NCBI GenBank assembly: GCA_032158295.1
Contig: CM063259.1
Location: 12,367,064-12,431,063, forward strand
DNA: 64,000 bases
Origin: Pycnopodia helianthoides
Lineage: Eukaryota > Echinodermata > Asteroidea > Forcipulatida > Asteriidae
Reading direction: 5' to 3'
The position numbers and the translations under genes are program-made. The notes under the pieces are model-generated. The model searched no databases and was not told the DNA's origin. It saw nothing but the letters and a program-made list of their open reading frames with translations. The first letter of the stretch is position 1. Each line of letters begins with the position of its first letter. This document shows positions 1 through 12,900 of this stretch, one piece after another.

Positions 1-540
1 GCTGCGCCCAAGTGCTTCTGCCGTAAGATAGGAAGCAGCCATGGTTTTCCAGGCACACTGCATGTTGCTTGCTTGGCTATCTGACTACGTGACTCACGTG
101 ACTACGGTCGCCGATTGTGTCTATTGGAACTTTCCACAACCATCACCACTCGCCACTCACGATTGGACAAGCCCGGTGGTCTTAGTTTTTCAATTGAATA
201 ATAACAATACCTCATTGTGTTATTTCTTTGTAAAAAAAAATGTTCTCTGTGAATCTCTTGTGTACTGATGTACACATAAGACAAATGAGATAGATCTTCT
301 CTTAGTGCTTGTTCAACTCATTTTGATTCTAGTCTTTAAAAAAAAAAATCTGGTACCGTAAAAATCAACAAGTGGATTTACCTGCAGGCAGATTTGTTAA
401 CTGGACAATGACTAGAGCAAGCTAGTCGAAACATTGAAACAAATAAGAACTCACTTTGCGGCAGTGCAGTTAATTCTGAGAAATCCACTCGATCCACAAA
501 GCTAAAGTAGTAGTCCAGGCCGATTTTCTACCTCCCGCCC

Positions 541-717
541 AGGTAGTAGTTAATATGCAGGACAGTTTATTTCAGAACTGAAAAGTCTACAGAATTCCGA
601 AAATCTACTGAGCGGTAGTAGAACAAATAGCAAGACAAGTTCTCTAAAGAACAAAATCTACACGGCAAAGTAGATAATTATACATATGGTGTTACCGCAA
701 ACCAAATATATATGGAA
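541..717 (+). repeat. Dispersed repeat, copy 1
   Basis: This segment, starting aggtagtagttaatatgcag, matches 21815-21985 closely over about 170 bp. Both end at a gtgttaccgcaa motif followed by atatat. It lies in the intron before the first ANKMY1 exon of the window. Bases 1-540 otherwise show nothing I can name. Confidence 0.75.
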
Positions 718-754
718 AATGTTGCCATGAAATGATTTCGTCCTTCTCCTGCAG

Positions 755-927
755 TTGTTGAACGGTTCCGGAGATGCTCCGGACAGCGTCAGGACACCAT
801 GGAGCGACTTTCCAGGACGTCGTTCTCCACGGATTTTGAAACGTTTCTCCCCAGTCGCCAAGAGAGCGTCGATTTCTCAACGTTGGAATATGACAAAGAA
901 GAATACGATCAATCCTTCTTCAAACAG
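755..927 (+). CDS. ANKMY1: ANKMY1 exon a (first in window)
   Basis: The acceptor is ctcctgcag and the donor CAG|gtgggt. The first two bases finish a codon from an exon outside the window. The frame used (VERFRRCSGQRQ... to ...YDQSFFKQ) is acidic/aromatic at its end and joins the next exon in phase 0. Another open frame starting at the same acceptor looks random and does not fit the next junction. Confidence 0.8.
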
Positions 928-3900
928 GTGGGTGTTACATTGTTTTTACCTCTGTTCATGTATTAGGTGCTCAGGCAGGATGGGATCTGCAAAAACTTTC
1001 CTAAAATAGCCCTTACGTTATGCGCGAGTTTGAAATTGTCAAAACGTTGTATTTGGTTTAAAAATAGCCCGGATGTACACACAAAACAAATACGCGCTGG
1101 GAAACAACGTTTTTGCACAGAGCATTTTCAGGTGAGATACAACGTTTTTTCACAATCGAGATACAACATGTAGGCACTGTTCCCTATGAAAAATTTGAAT
1201 TATGTCTGACTCTCTCACTCTCTCTCTCTAGTCGACCGAGGTCGGAATCATGTTGAGATTTGCCCATTCATGCCTATCCCTCATGAAGTTTGGGAGAATC
1301 AGTTGAAAGTACCCCGATGTCCCCCGGCAACTACAGAGAGGGTTGCGATTAAAAGTCAATGTCAGCAGTTGTTACTCAGTTATTTGTTTCTTCTCTCGCA
1401 GAACTACAAACCGGAAGGTCAGGGGTCAACTGAGGTCGTCGCCCAGAATAACACCCCGTCTTTCATCGAGCTCCAGAGGCATTTATACAAACACAGAGGC
1501 AGAGCGAAAGAGGTCTCATTTTCAGTCGATAAAATTATGCAAGGTAAGAAATAATGGCCTCCTTTAGTTACATTTGACCCCCCTAGAGTTATATTGACCT
1601 CCACTGACATATTGACCTCCAGTGGCATAATGACCTCCAGGCTAGAGTGCATCAGACTGGTAAGTTTCCACTGTTTATGTACTTCTGAGCGTGTGCAAAT
1701 TTCCATGAAAAGTGGGTATACCTGGCAAGTCTGCTGCCACCTAGTGTCCCCAAAAGTCTTGCATTTGCCTTTAGGGACTTATTGACCCTCCAATGAAATA
1801 TCGACTGCCAGTGACATACTGACCTCCAGTGACATATTGACCTCCAGTGACATCCAGTTGCATGTACTCCTCCAGTGGAGTAAAGACTTCTAGCGGGTAT
1901 ACTAGCGACTCGCCAGTGGCATATTGACCCCAAGTGACATTGATCCCCAGTAACATATTGACCCCCAGTGACATATTGACCCCAATGACATATTGACCCC
2001 AGTGACTTATTAACGCCCTGTGAAATATTTCCCCCCAAAATTTGAACCCTGACAAGTTTCAATGGATTCTTTGCTATCATATTTTAAAAGAATTTTCATT
2101 CTGTAATACTTTTGTTTGTTTGTTTGCTTGTTTTTATGCCAGCCGAAGGGGCATATAGTGTTTGCCTTGTCCTTCCGTGTGCGTGCGTGCGTGCGTGTGT
2201 GCAATCATTGTCCGAGCGATAGCTCAAGAAGGACTTGGCATAATAACTTCAAACTTGGTGTGTGGATTGGTCTTGGGATCCTCCAGAAGCCTGTTGTTTT
2301 TGGACCCCCTACAACCAATTTCAAGGTCATTATGGCTAAAACAAAAGAAATGTTGTCCGATCGATAACTCAAGAAGGACTTGGCATATAAGCTTCAAACT
2401 TCACGTGTGGATTGGTCTTGGGATCCTCTAGAAGCCTATTGTTTTTGGACCCTCTACAACAAATTTCAAGGTCATTATGGTTAAAACAAAAGAAATGTTG
2501 TCCGAGCGATAACTCAAGAAGGACTTGGCATATTAGCTTCAAACTTGGTGTGTGGATTGGTCTTGGGATCCTCCAGAAGCCTATTGTTTTTGGACCCCCT
2601 ACAACAAATTTCAAGGTCATTATGGCTAAAACAAAAGAAATGTTGTCATAGCGATAACTCAAGAAGGACTTGGCATAATAACTTCAAACTTGGTTTGTGG
2701 ATTGGTCTTGGGATCCTCCAGAAGCCTATTGTTTTGGGACCCCCTAAGTTAAGGTAAAGGTTATTATGGCTAAAACAAAAGAAATGCTGTCCTTTTTGTG
2801 TGAGATGTTCATATACATACAAGATGTACATGTACTTGTTCATCTAAGCATGGTATCTATACATGTTGCTACACACAATGTTTGAGTAATTCATAAAATC
2901 CTAAAAGTGGTGGTGCCGGGTAACATTATTTTATCTGATGCTCTGGTAGGCTTCATTATAATTACATTCTTTAATTGCACTGGTCTGTATTTGTATTGCA
3001 AGAAAATGTTAAGGTCATTATGGCTAAAACAAAAGAGATGTTGTCTAAGCGATAACTCAAGAATGAGGTTAATCTCAGCGGGGCATTTGTGTTTGTCAAC
3101 ACACCATTCTTGTTTTATTTTTCTCTCGCACCAGGGCATCGTGGGAAACACAGTAAAGAAGGGCCCATAGAGCAGACGTCCCAGAAGCTCATCAAAGCCG
3201 CAGCGGCTGGTGACCAACAGACGGTGCATTCACTACTCATGCAGGGCGCCGTCAATGTCAATGTAGCGGATAAACACGGTCATACTGCACTACTTGGAGC
3301 AGCGGTAGGACATTGGTCGAATTCTGAGATTGTCATTTCACCCAAAGTAGTTTTTGTGATTTAGTCATTTATCAATCAATAAACCACAAGGGAAACTGAC
3401 TTGGTAAATTTAGAATAATTGTGGGTTGAGAAAAAGAAAAAGTTATTACTGCGGGACTTGAATCTGCGACCGCCGAATTAACGTGCTGGCGCTCTACCAA
3501 TTGAGCTATCTAGCCCTAATGTTGGTGATCTCCCTATTTTGTCAATATGTTTGTTCGGGGGTGCCAATCAGAAGCCATACAGCCTGTAACTGCCGTATAG
3601 CCAGGGATCCCACCCAAGATTACAATCAACCTGGGAGGCAGCAGCAGAGGGATCACCTTAAGGGGATGCAAGTTTTTTATTTCAAATATCAAATAATGAA
3701 CCACAAGGGAAACTGACTGGGTAAATTTAAAATAATTTTAGGTTGAACAAAGATAAATTGATTAGGACAGAACTTGGAACAGGGAGTTACAGGTTGAATG
3801 GTTTCTGACCGGCACCCAAAATACTTGTAAAGCGGCTAAGCAGAATATTTTGATGCTCAGCAAATTAGTAGGGAACAAGTCAAATGTACATTGCATGATA

Positions 3901-6900
3901 TTTTAGCTGGGAAACCCATTTTTGCTGGGCACACATTTTTGTTGTGGTTAACAGCTAACAGGCGTGCTGTCGCCGAGCGGTTAAGAGCACCGGACTCAAG
4001 CTCTCATGTTTCTGATCGGCAGAGTGTGTGTTCGAGTCCTGGTCGAGGCACTTGTGTCCATAACTGCTTTGTCTTTCGGATGGGACATTAAACCGTAGGG
4101 CCCGTGTACTAGGATTAGGAATGCACGTAAAAGAACCCAGAACACTTATCGTGGAAGAGTAGGGCTCTGCTGTTTCTGGTTCATGAAGCAATTACCCATG
4201 CTTACAGGTTTCCTCAGGCTACAGTGGATTGAGTTCACTTATGAGGCATCCTTGGTTTCATTACCAGAAATATATAATAATGATAATAACAGTAACAATA
4301 ATAATTTTGTTGTTACTTTTCACTTAAAGGTGAATATGCATTCTGACATAATCAATACCCTCTTGGACAATGGCGCTGACGTCAACAAATTAAATGATGA
4401 AGGACTATCAGCACTGGTTGCCTGCCAAATGCTCTTCTACCCAACGAAGTCCTTTCAGTATAACATCGCCGAGAGATACCTCCCCTACCCCGAGAATGAA
4501 GAGATCCACAGTCTGACTCTCTGTCCAATCAACCCATCCGAGGGTGACAAAACAGGAAGTGTCTATTCTGGAAAAAGGGGTGACTCGGCCATGAGTTCTC
4601 ATTCTTCACAATTAAAAACCACAAATGACTTGAATCAAGACGACGAAGTCGACGAAGATGAAGAAGTTGACGAAGTTGACGAAGAGGATTTAGATGAGCG
4701 AGGGCCTTTCGAAACTCCGGTAAATGAACCAATCACAGACCAGGAGGGCGATCTCGTTACAAGAGCTGAAGAGAACCGCGTCCCAAGCACGGTACCCAGC
4801 GATTTCGAGTCCGACACGACACTCGTGAATTTTGAAATTGACGTGACGGAAGACCTAGTGGAGAGAAGCGCTACGGTGATGAGCAACAACAGACGGATAG
4901 TCAGTGGGCGGAGCTCAAGATGCAGTGAGGGGAACATGGACCAGGCCAGGCTGATGGCCATCGTCATGGCAGAGTAAGTGGAACAGATTCAACTGGAATA
5001 GAAAATCATATTGCACCTCAATCACGTGTGTGATGTCACAATTGGGAGTTTCCATTGTTGCAATGGGTGAGTTTTTTTTAGTTTACTCATGAAAGCGACA
5101 AGTTCTCAGGCTTGTCTTTTCGAGGTGGTCTCTGTCTTTTGGATTATGATTTGTCAGGTTGTACGATTACCCACACGCTGTACCGCAGAAAATTCTGCTC
5201 CTGAAGTAAGATTATTTCACAATTGGGTAATTTTTGCTCGCGTGGGTTTGTACATGTACTTCTTATTGCTAAGCACTTTTCTTTTAAACAGCTAGTGCAG
5301 AAATTTGGCGCTAACCCTATACATGGAAAACAATGACAGGGCATTTGTGCGTGTGAATACAAAACTTTCTCTGTCACGTAACCTAGCAGCCATCTTGAAA
5401 CAGTGAGGTAACTTCATGAGTTGACTAAAAGAAACAGTGCCCCAAGGCTAGGCTGATCTAGATGGACTTGCAAGTCACACCACGCAGCGTTCCATAGATC
5501 GACTATGGTGAAGTCTAGTCGACTCTAATCAGCCACCTGGGTCCAATTTCATAGAGCTGCTTAAGCACAAAAAGTAGCTAAGCACAACAAAATGATGCTT
5601 AACTGATTAAGGTTACCAGCTAAAATACCATGTCACATGTACAATTTGTGACTGGTAGCCTGCTCATTTCTGCTTAGCAGACAATTGTTAAGCAATATTT
5701 TCTGCTTAACCAGCTCTATGCTGGGTCCAATTTCATAGAACTGCTTAACAGCTGATTTTGTGCTTACAATGTTAGTTCCCATTTCATAGCACTGTAAACC
5801 AGAGGTGAACAAAAAGGCATGCTAATCTTTCAGTGCTTACTGTACGAAAATGAATGACGTAACAATGCAAATCCATGGTGAATGCCTGACCTGGGGTCGA
5901 TTTTACAAAGCACTAAGATTCATCGTAAGATGAGTTATCAGTATTGCCATATTGATTTGTATTGTGACATCACTCTTTGCTAAGCAACTGCGATGGATTT
6001 GCAGTTACGATCAGTCTGAACTCTTTGTGAAATCGAGCCCAGGTTAGCATTTTCTTGCTAACTTACGAAATACGCTTATCCTTAAGCATATTTTTTCTGC
6101 TGTACAGTAAGCACAAAAATGTGCTTATCGTTAAGCAGCGCCATGAAATTGGGCTTGAACTTGCTCTAGGTTCTCTATCTGTTAGCTACTCTGCAAACTC
6201 CATTTGGTGGATGCCCAGCAAGGGGGGCGCTGACGCGAAGCACAGTAAAGATACATGTATTTGTTTTCTTCATGTGCAGGCATGTCAATATGGAAGCGAC
6301 AATCCGCCTCCTCCTGAAGCGAGGGGCAGACCCTAATGCTTCAAGCGTACCCATGCCAGTCATCTTCTTTGCAATCAAGGCGGCGGACGTCGATGCCGTC
6401 CAAGCCTTCTTGGAGAAAGGAGCATTCACCGACATCAGACTGTCACACAAGGTCGGACACTTTGAACTTTGAACTTTGAGCCCCTTTCAGTATTTATAAG
6501 GTTCTAGCCAGTGGCATATGTAGTTAACTTTTTTAGTTCCAGGTATGTGCCATTGGCTTTTTGTCCCTTTTGTATTGGTTTGTACTTTCTGTATTTTTTA
6601 TTTTTTTTTTTTGATATGCTGAATAAATAATAATAATAATGATAATAAAAAAAACTGAATCCATTAGTACATGTAAATAAAATAATTTGACCCTCCTACT
6701 GTCTGACCAATCAATATGAATGATAGATAAGCTTTGCCAGTCTGTAATGTGATATCATGTAAATGCATCGGCACGGTACACAGTCAACCCTCCTACTGTC
6801 TGATCATTCGCTTTCATCTACTGCGGTTAATGATTGATAACCTTTGCCATCCTGCAGTATGGTTTCATGTGTTGAGTGTGCATCCACACAGTGCACAGTT

Positions 6901-9900
6901 AGTTCTGTGCACAGTGGTGCCACCATACACAACCTTGGCAGTTGAATGGTTTCAAATGGTTGGTCAACTCACTGGAAAATGTTGCCCAGAGTAGGAGGGT
7001 TAACAAAAAGTACTTAACAAAAGTACTTCTTAGCCAGGAAGATCATTCAAGAAACCACAGCCAGTTCTGCACACATTTAGTTGATAAGTGACACTCTCTA
7101 CCTACAATGTTAGCATCGTACTCCCAGGTAAAGAGAAGCCCTTCAAGGTAAATACATTTAATCTAACCAATGTAAATGGCCCTCCATCTTATTCAGAATT
7201 TTCAAACTTTTACTGTCTATTATTCTCATTTTTGGCATAACTGTAGAAAGAAGGTCTGGCACCCTTACACATCGCAAGTGCTATTCGTGGTGAAGAAGGT
7301 GTTCAGATCACCAGACTACTCCTTGCTGGAAATGCCTGCCCTAATGTTCGATCGCTAGACAATGATTCTTGCACAGAAACGGTAAGATTCCAAATAATAC
7401 AGTTTTGCAATAACTGACAAAAACACAAATACAGCAGAGAAAATGCCGATTTCAGGCGGGGAACAATTTCCTCATGAAATTTTGCATAGCGAAATATTTA
7501 GACTGAAGATGTTAATACTGAGTAGCAAATGATGATTTTTGAGCAGCAACTGTTAAATTTTGTGTAGCATTTTGCTATGCTATATGAGGGAAATTGTTCA
7601 AGTGCTGTATTTGTATTGTATTTCTGCCCTGATGACATCAGTGTTTGTGTTTTATTGTACGCAAGATGGCGTCATGTTTTTGCATCCTAATTTTGGCCTG
7701 ATGACATCACCAGTATTTGTATTCTATTTTTGGCATGATGACCTCATTAGTGTGTCGAGGGTGGGTTCGAGTCCTGGTCTTGACACTTGGTGTCCTCAAG
7801 CAAGGCACTTTACCATTGTTGCTTCAAGACAATAATGTACGGCTGGGACGTACATGTGGGTCCCATGTGTTTTGTTGTGTAATGCACACAAAAGAAACCC
7901 AGTACACTTATTGTTAAGAGAAAATGCAGATCGTGCCACAGCACCGTGTAAACCGTTACATTACATTTCATTTATTTTATTCTGGTTGTGAAGCCAAGGA
8001 CTCGGAAGAAAGCGAACTTATTCACTATACTAGCCAAGAAGACAATGAAGAAAGTTTCAGGTGTGGGAGGAAAACCCCACAGAAATATTCCAGGGAAAAC
8101 CCACACAATCAGGCAGGGACTGAAAAACCCAATCCACGTAGTGCCCCGGTGTGATTTGAACTGGGGTCCCCAGAGGTGGAAGGCAAGGCAAGATATCACT
8201 ACGCCAACCTGACTGCCATGGTGTTTGAACATAGCTCCACATACCTTGTAGACAAATTATGAGCCCATTGAGATGTCCTTTGGTGTGATTCAGCGCTACA
8301 TAAAAACTGTATATTATTATTATTATTGTTATTTGTATTCTATGTTTTGACTTGATGACCTTAGCAGAGGGGGGCCCAAGCAGTGCTAATCCAGTCAAGA
8401 TGAGGCCCGGTCTTGACGACAGTGTCTCCGCGCTCCTTCGAGAGCTCCAAGAGAAGGGTGAAGACAAGGGTGGACGCACCCCTCTACACATTGCCTGCGA
8501 CAGAGACGACAACCATGAGGTCAGTACGAGAGAAAATTGTGTATATCATTGAGAAAGACGCTTAATTCACATAGACAAAATTAAAAGACAACCATGTCTT
8601 TGTTTGCAAAACCTTGCGCTGCCAGTGTCCCAGCAATGGCTGCGCGGACAGCGGTCTATGAGGTCGTCAGTGCAGTTTGTATGGATTTCTTAAAATGGCT
8701 TTTGCATATTTTGGAGCTCCTGGTAAATGGAGTGTATTGAATAAGAGTGGTCTTCTTTGCCATTCTAGAGCAGTTGTCTTACCAACTAGACCACCGAGAT
8801 TGCCCGGTAGCAAGAGGCAGTTCGAATCCTATATTTTAGCAGCGGGTACGCACCAATTTAAAAGATGTTAAATTTGCACCGGGGATAAAGAATATTATTA
8901 TTAACCCTGACCTTTTGGTTATGCTGGATATAAAATTGCAGTTAATGACCTTAAGCACTGAGGGAACGATATTAAGATTCAAAATTGTGCAGCTTTTACG
9001 GAGTTGTTCATTTATGGCTCTCTTTTTTTGTCCCCCCTCGAATTTACCAACTAGCTTGCGAGACAAGTCGTTCATCTTCTGTTGGAACATGGGGCTAATC
9101 CAAATGTGCTCTGCTGCGGACAATCTCCACTCTCATTGGCTATCGCCAGCGGCAACGACTTGGTAAGTTTTATCTGTTCTGCAGTATCATTTTACAATCC
9201 TGTTGGTAAGTCATTGCATTGCGCACATTTCAGGCCAGGAATTTCAACTTTGAGAGGGCAAGGCCATTTGTTATTTTGCAAAGGGAACTTCCATCGGAAA
9301 ATCTTAAAGTCTATGGGGAACTTTTGAAGGGGCACAGAGGCTAAGACCAGGGGTCGATTTTACAAAGCACTAAGAATCAACTTACAATGAGTTGTCAGTA
9401 TTACCATGGTGATTTGTATTGTGACATCACACTTTGCTAAGCAACTAAGACTGATTTTGTGGCTTATAACGTCACATTTACGAACAAGATAGGGAGTGCA
9501 GACATTGAGCCAAATACTTGAAGCATCCTCACTTTTTTCTCATTTGGCATCCATACACCGTTCCAAAGAAAAATTACCCTCGCTATACCCCTATGAGGTA
9601 TATCAGTCAATCAGTGATTGATTTTTCTTCCCTCTTCCCACCTTTGATTTTGTTTTTTTGTGTTTCCAACATCTTGTAGTTAAACCAGTCTCTTCCCTCT
9701 AACCTCCCCCCCCTTGTCTCCATCATTGCTTACCCCTTGCTTTTTCTGTGTGCTTTCTGCCTCTCTCTCTCTCTTTTCATTTCTTTCCACTTGACTGCTT
9801 CTGTTACACCAGAATACCTGTTTACGTGTGTCGTGGTGTCATTTCGCCTTCGAGAAAGACTCTGCTAGGGTCGAAACATCAGGCCATTAACTAGTATTTG

Positions 9901-12900
9901 CATTTATACCATAGGGCCTTTTGGTTGGTAAGCAGTTTGCAACAACTAATTTTATTCTCTGATTCAGTTAGCATTAACTTCTTCTTCTTCTTTTTTCTTG
10001 TTGTCTCTCTCTCAGGCCATTGATGAGTTGATTGCCTACGGCGCCAACCCAAGCCTACCTCTTGGTAACGGCATCGGTAGTGCATTGTGTGTTTCGGCTA
10101 ATACTGCTTACGAATTCAGAAGAAACGCTCACCAGCGCATTGCTCTTGTAAGTCTGCCCCTTTTTACTTTATCATTAACGGAGCCTTTTTTTGATTTGTG
10201 AAGTTCAACTGATCAATCTTAACCCTCCTACTCTCCGTCCAATCAGTATCATTCACTTCGGTTTGGAATGATAGCTAAACTATGCCAGCCTGCAATAAGT
10301 CATCATGTAGTGAATGCATCTACACAGTACACAGTCAACCCTCCTACTGTCTGTCCATTCATTATCATCAACTGTGGTTTTGAATGATAGCTAAACTATG
10401 CTAGCCTGCAATATGATATCGTGTGGTGAATGCATCTACACAGCACACACTCAACCCTCCTACTGTCTGTCCATTCATTATCATCCACTGTGGTTTTGAA
10501 TGATAGCTAAACGATGCCAGCCTGCAATGTGATACCACAATGCATCTACTCAGTGCACATGTGCACACATACACAGCTGTGCCACCATACAAAACCCATG
10601 CAGTTGAATGGTTTCAAATGGTTGGTCAAATTGCTTGAAAATTGTTACCAAGAGTAGGAGGGATTAAGACCAAGACAAATAGGTAGCGTGTGAAAGTCTC
10701 GTCAAAATACAAATTAGTTGATTCTAAAATCTCCTCTCATGCAGATTGATAAACTCGTCAAGGCAGGAGCCAATATCTTAGCACCAGTCCCAGTGGGAGG
10801 AAAAAAAGTGATGGGAACAGCTGTTGATTATGCCTACTGGATGTTCAATCAGGTAATGATAATGGACTTTGCTAGTCTACCATTTATGATTAGAAAGATA
10901 TAACATCATGCCCCATTAGCCATTTGACATTCGGCAACACTTGGCTACCACACATCACTCCCTACCACATCGACATATTGACCCCAAAACGTACACAGTA
11001 TTTCATTTATTAACTCTGTTTGTGAAGCCAAGGATTCTCAGAAGAGCAAACCTAATCACTAGTTTCAGTTCTAGATGTGGGGAGGAAAACCCCAGAGAAA
11101 AATTCCAGGGAAAACCCATGCAATCAGGTAGGTACTGAAAACCCAATCCAAATAGTGCCCCCTGACGGGATTCAAACTGGGGTCCTAGAGGTGGAAGGCG
11201 AAGAAAGAAACCACTACGCCAACCCGACTGCCCACCAGTACCCTCCACTTTAAACACTCGCCTTGAGCGCCCCCCCCCCCCAAAAAAAAAAAATCATATT
11301 TATATATAAAAACAAGAGCTGTTTCGCAGCGCTGCGCTACGAAACAGCTAATAAAAGTTAAACACTTGAACAGAAATTCAAAGGTCCGGGCTCACATCCA
11401 GAATAAGAAGAATCTTTTAAATGCCCCCCCTCCAGGATCGGCGTATTGCCCACATGCCTTACCACGCCCTAACCCACTCCGAGAGAGACACTTACAATGC
11501 TCGCCGGAAACTCCTGGCCCACCTTGGTGACATCTTAAGAGGAGCGGCCGTAAAGAGAGAAAGACAAAGACTCGAGATGGAAGAGTTTATTGGAAACAGA
11601 AGTAAGCTTTTATAACTTTTCTTCATATTTATCTTAAATTTGTGAAACTTGTGAAAGTTGGTGTCCTGATTTTTCGCCCCAACAAAATTGGGGGTTATTT
11701 TTTTTTCTCTGAACAAATTTTGACAGATGAAGCTTTTTCAAAACAAAAAATATGCAAAAACTTTCACGTATGCCACCAAAAATGCAGAAAATATATGATA
11801 AGAACCGATGCTTAGTTTCTAGATAAGAACCTCCAACTATCAAACTATTATTTTTTTCCTACAAAGGTATAAGTCCAAGCCAGGGTTTCTTGTATACAGG
11901 TGCTGGTGCTAAATCCCAGGAGAGCGCCCTCGTCAGACCAAAAGCACTGAGACAGGGAGGGAGGGGTAGCCCCACCCGAAGAGCGCAGACGACGGGGGCA
12001 AGCAGGTTGCTTTCAAAGCCATCACAAAGGACAGCACAGGCGCGGAGCAACCGTTGGGTCGACAGAGATGACGATGGGACAGTAAGGTAAGCGACTCGCG
12101 TGCCTAACTCATCCATAGAATGGTGGCTGTGTTTTTCAAGTTGCGGCTGCGGCTATGGCTCTGGCTGTTGCTAAGGGGTGTTGCTATGGGTTTCCTATGC
12201 TTCAATGCATGTTGCTATGGCGATCAAGCTGCAGTTGCAGCCGCTAATTCGGACACAGCTTTAGAATTCAGGAGAACACTGAATGAATCTGTATTGGTGA
12301 GAGTCTGACGTGAGGCAATGTGTGCAGTGTGCCACCTAGAGCTTGCCCTGGAGAGGTCGATTTTAAATTTCACACTCACTCTTTTGAGACAATTCATAAA
12401 AAGTTGGGAAGGTATTGCATACTGCTTTACCAGCCAGGCTCCTAGTGGATGATACCCATGCCTACATCCTTAAGGATTGTGAAGGGAGTAACCCTGTTTC
12501 AGCTCCAGGAGTACATGTAGGTGTTAACGTGCCCCTGGTGACAGTTGATTTTGGTTGACAGCCCAAATCAGTTAAGTGTAGCCTTTACCTTGAAGTAGGG
12601 TAGGGGGGGGTAAGCATACTGAGTGCTCAAGTTTTACCCAGGAAAAGTGCTTCGAATGTGACTCGACCATGGGGTGGCGGTGGGGTAAAAAAATGCCCCG
12701 AAATATCCTGTGAATTTGGGCTCAATTAGAGGGGTGCAAACATAGAGCTATATATATTGACTAGAGCGCTAACTTGCTCTGAGTTTAGAAGCCACCCTGG
12801 GCGCAGATATGTTTGATGTGTTGCGTGACTACGGAACGATTTTAATTTTAAGAGAGCACACATGGCCGCGAAAATTTTGCATTCGGCGTGCGCGCTTACG

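Noticed and set aside
1652..2080. 142-codon - strand ORF rich in His/Trp/Gly
   Set aside because: Produced by the tgacatattgacctccag minisatellite.
3448..3516. Possible tRNA gene on the - strand
   Set aside because: tRNA-like head of a SINE; imperfect acceptor stem and repeated flanks.
4635..4967. 110-codon Ser-rich - strand ORF
   Set aside because: Antisense shadow of the acidic codons of ANKMY1 exon d (GAC/GAA give Ser/Phe/Val in reverse).
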